A stretch of 64,000 bases of DNA from Mesobacterium pallidum (GTDB taxonomy: Bacteria; Pseudomonadota; Alphaproteobacteria; Rhodobacterales; Rhodobacteraceae). Under the pieces are notes generated by a model that was given only the letters and a program-made list of their open reading frames with translations, searched no databases and was not told the origin of the DNA. The stretch spans positions 124,001 to 188,000 of the forward strand of contig NZ_JAIMID010000003.1 in NCBI RefSeq assembly GCF_019966535.1, read 5' to 3'. The position numbers and the translations under genes are program-made. This document shows positions 25,298 through 33,157 of the stretch, piece after piece. Every line of letters starts with the position of its first letter. Within the stretch, counting starts at the first letter, position 1.

Positions 25298-25489
25298 GGT
25301 GTCTCCCAAGAATACACGGGGCCCCCACGTCTTGAATGTACCACGAATTATCGGAAAATCGGCCGGTCCTCGCACAACATGGTTACCACGCGGCGGAAAC
25401 GTGCGCCAATGCACGAAACCAGCGCAATAACTCAGACGTGTCAATCGAGGCAGAGATGCTATCTGTGTGTCAGCACAGAGGAGGATACC

Positions 25490-26077
25490 ATGCGGAAACT
25501 TCAGACTCAGGGCGTTCATCACATCACGCTGACGGGCGCCGACCGGCAGACGTCCATCGATTTCTGGGAAGGCGTGCTGGGCATGCCCTTCATCTTCGAC
25601 CAGCCGAACCTCGACAACAAGGACGAGGGGCACCTGTATTTCGACCCGGGCGACGGGCGGCTGATCACGATCTTCACCAACGAAAACCGCACACCCGACC
25701 CGCGCCGCACCCCGACGGAACCGGGCTGCGTGCACCACATCGCCTTCAACGTCAGCAAGGCGACCTTCAGCCAGGCGGTCGAACGGCTGACCGAGCGGGG
25801 GATCGGCCATTCGGGCGTCAAGGACCGCGGCTTCATGGATTCGATCTACTTCAAGGACCCGATGGGCCTGCTGATCGAACTGGCCTGCTACCGGTTCGAA
25901 CCGCCCATGGGCTGCACCCATGCGGACGTGATGATCGAGGCGCATCGCAAGCGCGTCGCGGCCGGGGATTACAATATCCAGGAGGTCCACCTGGCCGATG
26001 CCATCGAGGATCTCGTGCGTCGGCGCCAGCAGACCCTGTCGGACGACCGCGGCCCCAAGGACCCCTACAAGCGTTAA
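25490..26077 (+). CDS. VOC family (glyoxalase/dioxygenase-type) protein
   Basis: A 195-residue vicinal-oxygen-chelate protein with two paired beta-alpha-beta modules. Likely metal ligands are His in GVHHITLTG (residue ~9), His in GCVHHIAFN (~84) and Glu in LLIELACYRF (~132), the pattern of type-I ring-cleavage dioxygenases and glyoxalase-like enzymes. A C-terminal 45-residue extension is charged. Cytoplasmic; substrate unknown. AGAGGAGGA 4-6 nt before ATG marks the start. The site is preceded by CTGTG-TGTCAG-CACAG, a small hairpin next to the ribosome-binding site. Its 3' end overlaps the convergent phosphatase gene by 4 nt. Confidence 0.85.
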   Translation: MRKLQTQGVHHITLTGADRQTSIDFWEGVLGMPFIFDQPNLDNKDEGHLYFDPGDGRLITIFTNENRTPDPRRTPTEPGCVHHIAFNVSKATFSQAVERLTERGIGHSGVKDRGFMDSIYFKDPMGLLIELACYRFEPPMGCTHADVMIEAHRKRVAAGDYNIQEVHLADAIEDLVRRRQQTLSDDRGPKDPYKR

Positions 26078-26607
26078 TCCTGCGGGATGTCGCTGAGCGA
26101 TCGGGGCACCGGGTCGGGCTGCTTTTCGCCCGCCATGGCCCATTGCAGCTGGCGGGCGGTCTCGACCGCGCAGGGCCGCTTGGCGCGCAGGCGATCCAGC
26201 GCGGCCTCGGGGTCTTCGCCCATTTCGATCAGCAGGCGCAGGGCGGCCATACCGGACCGCCCGCAACCGCCCATGCAATGGATCAGCACACGCCCGCCGC
26301 CGCGCAGCGCCGCGCGGCATTGCGCGCTGGCCCGCGCCCATTCGGCGGCGAGATCTTCGGGCAGCACGCCGTAATCGTCGGTCGGCAGGTAGGCCCAGCG
26401 GGTGCCGCTGTCCTGCATGTGGGCGCCGAAGTTCATCGCCCCGTGCGGGATCATCTCGGCCTCGGGCGTCATGGTCAGCACGTAGGACGGTTTCCATTCC
26501 CGCACAGTGGCGAGGTCGGCGGCGTAATCGCCGCTGCGCCCCGGCATCTGCGAGATGGCAAGGATCCCCTGCCCGGCCGTCAGCGCATGCAACGTGAACC
26601 CGGACAT
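26074..26607 (-). CDS. Dual-specificity/tyrosine protein phosphatase-like protein
   Basis: A 177-residue cysteine-based phosphatase. The P-loop HCMGGCGRSG (Cys111-x5-Arg117) is intact and a general-acid Asp candidate lies in LPTDDYG (77-78). Bacterial proteins of this layout act on phospho-Tyr, phospho-sugars or phosphoinositides. No signal peptide. It overlaps by one base (TGATG) with the upstream metallopeptidase gene, so the two are probably co-translated. Confidence 0.85.
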   Translation of the reverse strand: MSGFTLHALTAGQGILAISQMPGRSGDYAADLATVREWKPSYVLTMTPEAEMIPHGAMNFGAHMQDSGTRWAYLPTDDYGVLPEDLAAEWARASAQCRAALRGGGRVLIHCMGGCGRSGMAALRLLIEMGEDPEAALDRLRAKRPCAVETARQLQWAMAGEKQPDPVPRSLSDIPQD

Positions 26608-27449
26608 CAGAGCCGCTCCGCCGCGAAGGTGTCGCAGGCAGCCATGTCGCCGCCTTGGTAGCCCGCAGCGAACCAGCGCGACCGCTGCGCGCTGGTGCCA
26701 TGGGTGAAGGTATGCGGCTGCGGCACCCGGCCCGCGTTGCGCTGCAAGGTGTCGTCACCGATCTGGCGGGCGGCGTTCAGCGCTTCCTCGATGTCGCCGG
26801 GTTCCAGCAGCCCGTCGACCGAACTGGCCCAGACCCCGGCCAGGCAATCGGCCTGCAGCTCGAGCCGCACGGTGATCGCGTTGGCGTCCGTTTGGCTGGC
26901 CGACTGGCGATAGGCGTTAACCTGGCCCAGGATGCCCAGCTGGTCCTGCACGTGGTGCGCGACCTCGTGGGCGATCACGTAGGCGGCGGCGAAATCGCCG
27001 CGGGCGCCCAGTTTCCGTTCCAGCGTGGCGAAGAATTCCGTGTCGAGATAGGCCTTGTTGTCCGCCGGGCAGTAGAACGGCCCGGTCGCGCCCGAGGCCC
27101 CGCCGCAGGGGCTTTGCGTGACGCCGGAATACAGCACCAGCACCGGGGGCACGTAGGCCTCGCCCACCTGGGCCGGGAAGATGTCGGACCAGACCTCCTC
27201 GGTCGTGGCGAGGACCTGGGCCGAGAAATCCCCGGCCGCGACTTCCTCGGCGCTCAGCTCGCGCGGGGCCGTCTGCTGGGGCTGCGCCACCTCTTCCAGC
27301 AGCGGGGTCACGTCGACACCGGTGAAATATGCGATCGCCAGGACCACAAGAAGGCCCACGCCGCCGATCCCGCCGATGGCACGCCCTCCTCCGCCCGTCC
27401 GGCGGCGATCCTCGATGTTCCGACTGCGTCTGACCCCCCGGAGGCGCAT
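26607..27449 (-). CDS. YpfJ-type zinc metallopeptidase
   Basis: A 280-residue neutral zinc metallopeptidase of the YpfJ (zinc_peptidase, DUF) family. The N-terminus is Arg-rich and is followed by a hydrophobic helix (about 26-43) that anchors it in the inner membrane. The zinc motif HEVAHH starts at residue 161, in AAAYVIAHEVAHHVQDQLG; downstream ELQADCLAG supplies a likely third ligand Glu/Asp and FTHGTSAQRSRWFAAGY closes the fold. Full family length. Substrate unknown. Coupled to the downstream phosphatase gene by a one-base overlap. Confidence 0.92.
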   Translation of the reverse strand: MRLRGVRRSRNIEDRRRTGGGGRAIGGIGGVGLLVVLAIAYFTGVDVTPLLEEVAQPQQTAPRELSAEEVAAGDFSAQVLATTEEVWSDIFPAQVGEAYVPPVLVLYSGVTQSPCGGASGATGPFYCPADNKAYLDTEFFATLERKLGARGDFAAAYVIAHEVAHHVQDQLGILGQVNAYRQSASQTDANAITVRLELQADCLAGVWASSVDGLLEPGDIEEALNAARQIGDDTLQRNAGRVPQPHTFTHGTSAQRSRWFAAGYQGGDMAACDTFAAERL

Positions 27450-27570
27450 GAACCGATCTCAATCAAAATGTAGCAGCTTCGGACGAGATTAGCCGACCGG
27501 AACAATCCGGCAACCTGCAAAAATACAAGGGACGGGCAGCGCGTCTTCCCGGCCACAGGCCAAACGGGGG

Positions 27571-27792
27571 TCAGCCGGGACCGGCCGCGCCGGGGTCAAA
27601 GCCGCGCATCCGGCGGCGGCCCAGCGCGTGTATCGCGCGTTCCAGCCCCCAGGACAGCAGCGCCACGGCCCAGAAGCCGAAGACCGCCCAGATCACCAGG
27701 AAGATCCAGAACAGGTTCACCCCGCCCATGACCAGGGCCGGGATCGTGTAATTGGGGGCGCGCCCCACCTTGCGCCGACGCTCGTCGCTCAT
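27571..27792 (-). CDS. 2TM domain membrane protein
   Basis: A 73-residue protein with two adjacent hydrophobic helices (about 17-38 and 39-55) after a charged N-terminus, then Arg-rich C-terminus: the 2TM-domain pattern of small membrane proteins of unknown function. Start MSDERRRKVG has a modest upstream site. About 120 nt separate it from the metallopeptidase gene on the same strand. Confidence 0.65.
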   Translation of the reverse strand: MSDERRRKVGRAPNYTIPALVMGGVNLFWIFLVIWAVFGFWAVALLSWGLERAIHALGRRRMRGFDPGAAGPG

Positions 27793-27944
27793 GTCAGACC
27801 TTCGAATCTTCCTCCTGCCCCCGAGGTTAGCGCGATTTCGTCACCGATCCATTCACTTGGCCGCGTGGCCTGCCCGTGACGCGGTGTTCCGCTTGCGCGC
27901 CGCGGCGCGGCAAGGTTCGATGGCCGCGACCCGGAGGAGAGCCC

Positions 27945-28421
27945 ATGAACTTTCACGACCCCGCCGATTTGCGCGCGATCCCGCCCGAAGACATCCGCCA
28001 CATGGCCGGGATCGACATCTTTCGCGCCATGATGGCGGGCGACTTGCCCGCGCCGCCGGTCTCGGCGATCAGCAACCAGCGTATCATCGAGGCCGAGGAA
28101 GGCCACATCACCTGGGAGGCGATCCCGCCCGCGAACTTCATCAACCCGATGGGGGGCGTGCATGGCGGCTGGGTGATGACGGTGATGGACAGCGCGCTGG
28201 CCTGCGCGGTGCATTCCATGATGCCGGCGGGCAAGGCCTGCACCACCATCGAGGTCAAGATCAACATCACCCGTGCACCGCGCCCGGGCGTCACCTACCG
28301 CTGCGAGGGCAAGGCCCTGTCGGTCGGCCGCCGCGTCGGCACGTCCGAGGCGCGGATGTGGGGGCCCGACGGCAAGCTGGTCGCGCATGGCACGACCTCC
28401 TGCCTGGTGATCGACGTCTGA
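27945..28421 (+). CDS. PaaI family hotdog thioesterase
   Basis: A 158-residue hotdog-fold acyl-CoA thioesterase. The conserved NPMGGVHGGWVMTVMDSALA (residues 66-85) holds the Asn/Gly-rich loop and the HGG active-site motif of PaaI/YbgC-like enzymes, and TIEVKINITRAPRPG forms the central strand. Predicted to hydrolyse hydroxyphenylacetyl-CoA-like or short acyl-CoA thioesters. GGAGGAGAG, about 6 nt before ATG, sets the start (an earlier in-frame ATG at 27876 lacks it). It abuts the convergent aminotransferase gene with no gap. Confidence 0.88.
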   Translation: MNFHDPADLRAIPPEDIRHMAGIDIFRAMMAGDLPAPPVSAISNQRIIEAEEGHITWEAIPPANFINPMGGVHGGWVMTVMDSALACAVHSMMPAGKACTTIEVKINITRAPRPGVTYRCEGKALSVGRRVGTSEARMWGPDGKLVAHGTTSCLVIDV

Positions 28422-29546
28422 TCAGGCGGTGGCGCTGACGGCCGCCCGCGCCTCTTCGAGAGCCGCGGGCAGTGCCGCCTCGAAGGCGTCGAGGTCGGCC
28501 TTGGTCCCGGCCGAGACCCGCAGGCAACGGTCGAGCGGCGGCACGAAGCCCATCCGCACGAAGATGCCCCGCTTGCCCAGCGCCGCGACCAGCGCACGGG
28601 TGAGGTCTCCGTTGCCGCCCAGGTCCATGGCGACGAAATTGGTGGCCGTGGGCAAGGGGCTGAGGCCATGCGCGCGGGCGATATCGGCGATCCGGTCGCA
28701 GGCGGCCGTCACCTCGGCCCGCACATGGCCCAGCCAGGCGGTGTCTTCCAGCGCGGCCAGCGCGCCGATCTGCGCGGTGCGGTTCACGCCGAAATGGTTG
28801 CGCACCTTGTCATAGGCCCGGATCAGCCCCGGCGCGCCCATGGCATAGCCGATGCGGGCACCCGCCATGCCATGCGCCTTGGAAAACGTGCGCATCCGCA
28901 CCACGCCCGGATGGTCGATGGCGATCTGCGGCACCACGCCCTCGGGCGCGAACTCGGCATAGGCCTCGTCGAGGATCAGCAGGCAGCCTTCGGGCAGATC
29001 CGCCAGCGCGGCCGTGATCTCTTCGGCCGTGCTCCAGGTGCCCATCGGGTTGTCGGGATTGACGAAATAGACCAGCTTGGCGCCCGTCTCACCCGCCTTG
29101 GCCAGCAGCGCGGGCAGGTCCTCGCGGTCATCCCGGAACGGCACCTTGTGCAGCACCCCACCATAGCCCGCGACATGGTAGTTGAAGGTCGGGTAGGCCC
29201 CGTCCGAGGTCACCACCGCATCGCCCGGCTCGATCAGCAGGCGCACCAGGTCGCCCAGCAGTCCGTCGATCCCTTCGCCCACCACGATGTTCTCGGGCGC
29301 GATCCCGTGATGCGCGGCCAGCGCCTGGCGCAGGTCATGGCTGGGTGCATCGCCGTATTTCCAGCATTCCGCCACCGCGTCGCGCATCGCCGCCATCGCT
29401 TTCGGGGAGGGCCCGAAGACGCTTTCATTCGCGCCGATCCGCGCGTCGAAGGGCGCGCCGCGCCCGCGCTCAAGCGTCTCGGGGCCGACGAAGGGCACCG
29501 TCTCGGGCAGGGCGGCGACGGTGCGAGTATAACGGGGATGGGTCAT
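28422..29546 (-). CDS. hisC: Histidinol-phosphate aminotransferase-like class II aminotransferase
   Basis: A 374-residue PLP-dependent aminotransferase. NPDNPMGTWST (163-173) and the Schiff-base Lys223 in TFSKAHGMAGARIGY are typical of HisC-type enzymes, as are ILDEAYAEF and the final RVSAGTKADLDAFEAAL. HisC converts imidazole acetol phosphate plus glutamate to histidinol phosphate; HisC-like relatives also transaminate aromatic oxoacids. No other his genes are nearby, so the substrate is not certain. Divergent from the crotonase gene. Confidence 0.8.
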   Translation of the reverse strand: MTHPRYTRTVAALPETVPFVGPETLERGRGAPFDARIGANESVFGPSPKAMAAMRDAVAECWKYGDAPSHDLRQALAAHHGIAPENIVVGEGIDGLLGDLVRLLIEPGDAVVTSDGAYPTFNYHVAGYGGVLHKVPFRDDREDLPALLAKAGETGAKLVYFVNPDNPMGTWSTAEEITAALADLPEGCLLILDEAYAEFAPEGVVPQIAIDHPGVVRMRTFSKAHGMAGARIGYAMGAPGLIRAYDKVRNHFGVNRTAQIGALAALEDTAWLGHVRAEVTAACDRIADIARAHGLSPLPTATNFVAMDLGGNGDLTRALVAALGKRGIFVRMGFVPPLDRCLRVSAGTKADLDAFEAALPAALEEARAAVSATA

Positions 29547-29678
29547 GGCGGTCCTCCTTGGCCCCTAAATGCCGTGCCGCCCCGCGCCGTGCAATCCCCC
29601 CCGATATCTGCCCCCACGTTCCGCTGGCATTGGCGCGGGCGGCCCGGCACCATGGCCCGGAAAGAGGAGGAGCGCCCG

Positions 29679-30464
29679 ATGTCCCGCGTCAGCACCACGG
29701 TAGAGAACCACGTCGCCCATGTCCGCCTGACCCGGGGCGACAAGATGAACGCGCTGGACCCCGCGATGATCGACGCGATCATCGCGGCGGGCGAGGCGCT
29801 GATGGACCGCACCGACGTGCGCTGCGTGGTGCTGTCGGGCGAAGGGCGGGCGTTTTGCGCGGGGCTGGACGTGGCCAGCTTCGGCGCGCTCACCCAAGGC
29901 GATCCGGCCGATGTGCTGATGCCCCGCACCCACGGCCAGTCGAACCGGTTCCAGCGTGTCGCGATGGTCTGGCACGAGCTGCCGATGCCGGTGATCGCCG
30001 CCGTGCAGGGGACGTGCTTTGGCGGTGGCTTCCAGCTGGCGCTTGGCGCCGACATCCGCATCGCGGCACCCGGTACCCAACTGTCGATCATGGAGATGAA
30101 ATGGGGCCTCGTGCCCGACATGGGCGGCATGGTCCTACTGCCCCGCCTCGCGCCCTCGGACATTCTGCGGCGGCTGACCTACACGGCCGAGGTGTTCTCG
30201 GCCGAAGCCGCGCTGGAGTGGGAGTTGGTGACGGAACTGGCCGACGACCCGCTGGCCCGCGCCCAGGAACTGGCGGCAGTGATCGCGTCGCGCAGCCCCT
30301 CGGCCGTGCGCGCGGCCAAGCGCCTCTTTGAAGTGGCCGAGACCGAAGCGCCCGAGGCCGTGCTGCTGGCCGAAAGCCGCGAACAGGCGGCGCTGATCGG
30401 CAAACCCGACCAGGTGGAATCGGTCATGGCCAACATGCAAAATCGCGCGCCGACCTTCGGCTGA
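29679..30464 (+). CDS. Enoyl-CoA hydratase/isomerase (crotonase) family protein
   Basis: A 261-residue crotonase-fold protein: LSGEGRAFCAGLDVASF (about 51-67) forms one half of the oxyanion hole and VQGTCFGGGFQLALGADIRIA (108-128) the other. The usual hydratase Glu positions (near 113 and 133) appear as Cys/Phe and other residues, so isomerase, thioesterase or another crotonase reaction is possible. AGAGGAGG, 8 nt upstream of ATG, fixes the start; a longer frame runs back through the antisense of hisC and was ignored. Followed after 39 nt by an alpha/beta hydrolase. Confidence 0.85.
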   Translation: MSRVSTTVENHVAHVRLTRGDKMNALDPAMIDAIIAAGEALMDRTDVRCVVLSGEGRAFCAGLDVASFGALTQGDPADVLMPRTHGQSNRFQRVAMVWHELPMPVIAAVQGTCFGGGFQLALGADIRIAAPGTQLSIMEMKWGLVPDMGGMVLLPRLAPSDILRRLTYTAEVFSAEAALEWELVTELADDPLARAQELAAVIASRSPSAVRAAKRLFEVAETEAPEAVLLAESREQAALIGKPDQVESVMANMQNRAPTFG

Positions 30465-30503
30465 GCCCTTGCGGCGCGGCGCCTCAAAGGGCATCTGCGC
30501 CGG

Positions 30504-31280
30504 ATGGATACGCGACTTGATCTGAACGGCCTTTCGGTGGGCCTGTCCGACACGGGCGCCGGCGCGCCGGTGCTGTTCCTGCACGGGCTCGGGCAGGATC
30601 GGGGGCTTTGGGACGGGGTCACGGGCGCCCTGCCCGAGGGCCTGCGCTGCCTCGCCCCCGACCTGCGCGGGCACGGGGCGACCGACGCCCCTGCCCCGCC
30701 CTATGCCATGGGCGCGCTGGTGCGCGACGCGGAATCGCTGCTGGATACGCTGGGGCTGAAAGATGCGGTCGTGGTCGGCCACGGGCTTGGCGGCATGGTC
30801 GCCATGGCGCTGGCGGTCAAGCGGCTGGACCTGGTGCGCGGGCTGGTGCTGTCGGCGACCGCGCCGAAGCTCTCGACCCCCGCCCGCTGGGCGCGCCATG
30901 CCGAAACGGTCGCGCAAGGCGGCATCGGGGCCATCGCCGCAGAAACCGTCACCGCGTGGTTCAACCGCCCCGGTCCGCTGGCGCAGCTCTGGTCGGCGCG
31001 CCTCAAGGCCATGTCGCCCGACGGCTACCTCGGTGGCGTTTCAGCCATCTCGGGAACGGATCTTTACACCCCCGCCTCGGGGCTGCGGCTGTCGACGCTG
31101 GTGATCTCGGGCCGTGACGACCGGGCGATCCCGCCCGACCTGTCCGGAGAGCTTGCCACGCTGATCCCCGGCGCCACGCTGACGCTGATCCCGCGCGCGG
31201 GCCACATGGCGCCGGTCGAGGCAGCGACCGACTGGGCCGAGGCGCTGACAGAATTCCTGCGCGCCATCGGCCACCTGTGA
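30504..31280 (+). CDS. Alpha/beta hydrolase-like protein with nucleophile Ser replaced by Gly
   Basis: A 258-residue protein with the overall layout of PcaD-like (3-oxoadipate enol-lactonase) or ester hydrolases: oxyanion strand VLFLHGLGQDRGLWDGV, acid Asp in VISGRDDRAIP and His in RAGHMAPVE. The nucleophile elbow reads VVGHGLGG, where the expected GHSxGG Ser is Gly94 (codon GGG, 30783-30785). A canonical Ser-type triad is therefore absent. It may be a non-hydrolytic relative or use another residue; a sequencing error (one codon, two base changes from TCG/AGC) is less likely. Same strand as the crotonase gene. Confidence 0.8.
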   Translation: MDTRLDLNGLSVGLSDTGAGAPVLFLHGLGQDRGLWDGVTGALPEGLRCLAPDLRGHGATDAPAPPYAMGALVRDAESLLDTLGLKDAVVVGHGLGGMVAMALAVKRLDLVRGLVLSATAPKLSTPARWARHAETVAQGGIGAIAAETVTAWFNRPGPLAQLWSARLKAMSPDGYLGGVSAISGTDLYTPASGLRLSTLVISGRDDRAIPPDLSGELATLIPGATLTLIPRAGHMAPVEAATDWAEALTEFLRAIGHL

Positions 31281-31330
31281 TCATACAACCGCCGACGCGG
31301 CCACGCCTGTTGGCCATCGGCCACCCAAGA

Positions 31331-32317
31331 TTACAGCATCGCGGGCACGACCAGGTCCGGCGGCCGGTGGCCATCGGCATGGGTCTTGATGTTGATGATG
31401 ACCTTTTCGCCCATCTCGAGCCGCCCCTCGACCGTGGCCGAACCCATCTGTGGCAGCAGCACCACGTTCGGCAGCTGGCGCAGCTGGGAATTCGGCTCGG
31501 CATGCTTTTCGTAAACGTCGAGGCCGGCGCCCGCCAACTCCCCCGCCCGCAGCATCCGGGCCAGCGCCGATTCGTCGACCACCTCGCCGCGCGAGGTGTT
31601 CACCAGCACGGCCGAGGGTTTCATCAGCCGCAGCCGCCGCGCGTTCAGCAGGTGGAAAGTCGAGGGCGTGTAGGGGCAGTTGACCGAGACGATGTCCATC
31701 CGCGCCACCATCTGGTCGAGGCTTTCCCAATAGGTCGCCTCGAGCGGCTCCTCGAGCTCGGGACGCAGCCGGCGGCGGTTGTGGTAATGGATCTGCATGC
31801 CGAAGGCGCGGGCGCGCCGCGCCACGGCCGTGCCGATCCGACCCATGCCGAGGATGCCCAGCCGGCGCCCGCCCAGCCGCCCGCCAAGGTTGGCGGTGGG
31901 CGCCCAGCCGGCCCAGCTGCCGTTCTGCATCTCCTGGAAACCTTCGGGCAGGCGCCGCGTCACGGCCAGCATCAGCGCCAAGGTCACATCGGCCGTGTCG
32001 TCGGTGGCCGCGCCGGGCGTGTTCGACACCAGGATGCCGCGCTGCCGGGCGGTTTCCACGTCGACATTGTCGACCCCCGCACCGTAATTCGCGATCAGCT
32101 TGAGCCGCGGCCCGGCGGCGCCGATCAGGCCGGCGTCGATCGTGTCGGACACGGTCGGCACCAGCACGTCGCAGTCTGCCACGGCGGCGACCAGCTCGGC
32201 CCGGCTCATGGGGGTGTCCTCGTCGCGCAGCCGCACGTCGAAAAGCTCGGACAGGCGGGTTTCCACCGCGTCGGGCAAGCGTCGCGTAACAACAACACTC
32301 AGGCGCTCAGATGGCAT
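31331..32317 (-). CDS. D-2-hydroxyacid dehydrogenase (GyaR-like) with altered catalytic His
   Basis: A 328-residue D-isomer-specific 2-hydroxyacid dehydrogenase. NAD-binding LGILGMGRIGTAVARRA (about 149-165), catalytic Arg in NTSRGEVVDESAL (~231) and an acidic residue in AEPNSQL (~275) are present. The position of the catalytic His in LLPHxGSAT is Gln290 (codon CAG, plus-strand 31448-31450), giving LLPQMGSAT. GyaR/GhrB-type enzymes reduce glyoxylate or hydroxypyruvate. The start ATG follows GGAGG on the minus strand; a longer frame upstream has no family content. Convergent with the alpha/beta hydrolase gene. Confidence 0.85.
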   Translation of the reverse strand: MPSERLSVVVTRRLPDAVETRLSELFDVRLRDEDTPMSRAELVAAVADCDVLVPTVSDTIDAGLIGAAGPRLKLIANYGAGVDNVDVETARQRGILVSNTPGAATDDTADVTLALMLAVTRRLPEGFQEMQNGSWAGWAPTANLGGRLGGRRLGILGMGRIGTAVARRARAFGMQIHYHNRRRLRPELEEPLEATYWESLDQMVARMDIVSVNCPYTPSTFHLLNARRLRLMKPSAVLVNTSRGEVVDESALARMLRAGELAGAGLDVYEKHAEPNSQLRQLPNVVLLPQMGSATVEGRLEMGEKVIINIKTHADGHRPPDLVVPAML

Positions 32318-32441
32318 GCGGGGACCTCCCTGTCTTCCCTTGATGGGGCCGTGGGGGCTAGAGTTACCAAAAAGCGGGCGGGCTTCAAGAACCGCCACGG
32401 GAAGAGCATCGGGCAGAATGGGCACAGGCAGGGTTTCAACC

Positions 32442-32948
32442 ATGCGGAATTGGGGAGTCGCGGTCTTCGCCGCGCTGTTGGGGCTATGCGTCGCAGGGGC
32501 GCCGCTGGCGGCATCCGAGGGCAAGGGCCCGGTGACCAACCTGCCGCTGCCGCGCTTCGTGTCGATGAAGGCCGCCGAGGGCAACGTGCGCCGCGGCCCG
32601 TCGCTGAGCCACCGGATCGACTGGGTCTTCGTCCGCCGCGACATGCCGCTCGAGATCACGGCGGAATATGGCCACTGGCGCCGGGTGCGCGACCGCGACG
32701 GGGCGGGCGGCTGGATTCACTACTCGCTGCTCTCGGGCGTGCGGACGGTGCTGATCGAGGACCAGGTGATCGACCTGCATGTGCGGCCCGACGAAAAGGC
32801 CCCGGTCGAGGCCCGGCTGGAACATGGCGTGATCGCCAAGCTCGGCGAATGCGACCGCGACTGGTGCCGGCTGAGTTCAGGCGGCTATCGCGGCTGGACG
32901 CGCAAGACGGCGCTTTGGGGCGTGGCCCCGGACGAGCTGCGCGAATAG
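32442..32948 (+). CDS. Exported SH3-domain protein
   Basis: A 168-residue protein with a signal peptide (about 1-28, ending PLAASEG) and two SH3b-like modules: KAAEGNVRRGPSLSHRIDWV...WRRVRDRDGAGGWIHYSLLSG and LHVRPDEKAPVEARLEHG...DWCRLSSGGYRGWTRKTALWG. The NVRxGPS...GW(I/T) pattern is the bacterial SH3 signature for envelope or peptidoglycan contacts. No enzymatic domain. Start chosen at MRNWGVAVF to give the signal peptide; an in-frame frame upstream runs through the antisense of the dehydrogenase gene. Divergently transcribed from it. Followed by composite repeat copy C. Confidence 0.8.
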   Translation: MRNWGVAVFAALLGLCVAGAPLAASEGKGPVTNLPLPRFVSMKAAEGNVRRGPSLSHRIDWVFVRRDMPLEITAEYGHWRRVRDRDGAGGWIHYSLLSGVRTVLIEDQVIDLHVRPDEKAPVEARLEHGVIAKLGECDRDWCRLSSGGYRGWTRKTALWGVAPDELRE

Positions 32949-32960
32949 GCAGGCCGTGGA

Positions 32961-33148
32961 TGGGGGCGCTGCCCCCCGTCCGCCAAGGCGGACTCCCCCC
33001 GGGATATTTCTGGAAAGGTGAAATGGGATGGAAGCGGTCCTGCTTTCACTTTTCCAGAAATACTCCCGCCGGAGGCTTTGGTGGTTAGCGCGGGAGTGAG
33101 GGGCCAGCCCCTCACGCACCCCGGAGTTTACTGGCAAGATGAAGGGGG
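32961..33148. repeat. Composite palindromic repeat, copy C
   Basis: The same module order as at 18081-18267: GGGGGCG-CTG-CCCCCC, GTCCGCC-AA-GGCGGAC (32978-32993), core GGGATATTTCTGGAAAGGTG (33001-33020) facing its inverse CAGAAATACTCCC (33055-33067; one indel and one mismatch over the ~24-bp arms), CGCCGGAGGC, a GTGAGGGG-CCAG-CCCCTCAC hairpin (near 33096-33115), and a second core CCGGAGTTTACTGGCAAG ending in ATGAAGGGGG. It fills the 209-nt space between the SH3 gene and the convergent PAS-LuxR gene. Confidence 0.85.
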
Positions 33149-33157
33149 ATCGGACCC

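Noticed and set aside
25298..26758. Extension of the CBS frame to 654 codons
   Set aside because: The part upstream of MPYNSCATIRDG lies antisense to the VOC gene and over the phosphatase and metallopeptidase genes in the wrong frame. The CBS protein is complete without it.
31264..31325. 13-bp direct repeat GCCATCGGCCACC at 31264 and 31313
   Set aside because: Near the 3' ends of convergent genes, too short and GC-rich to distinguish from chance; no hairpin or target-site pattern.
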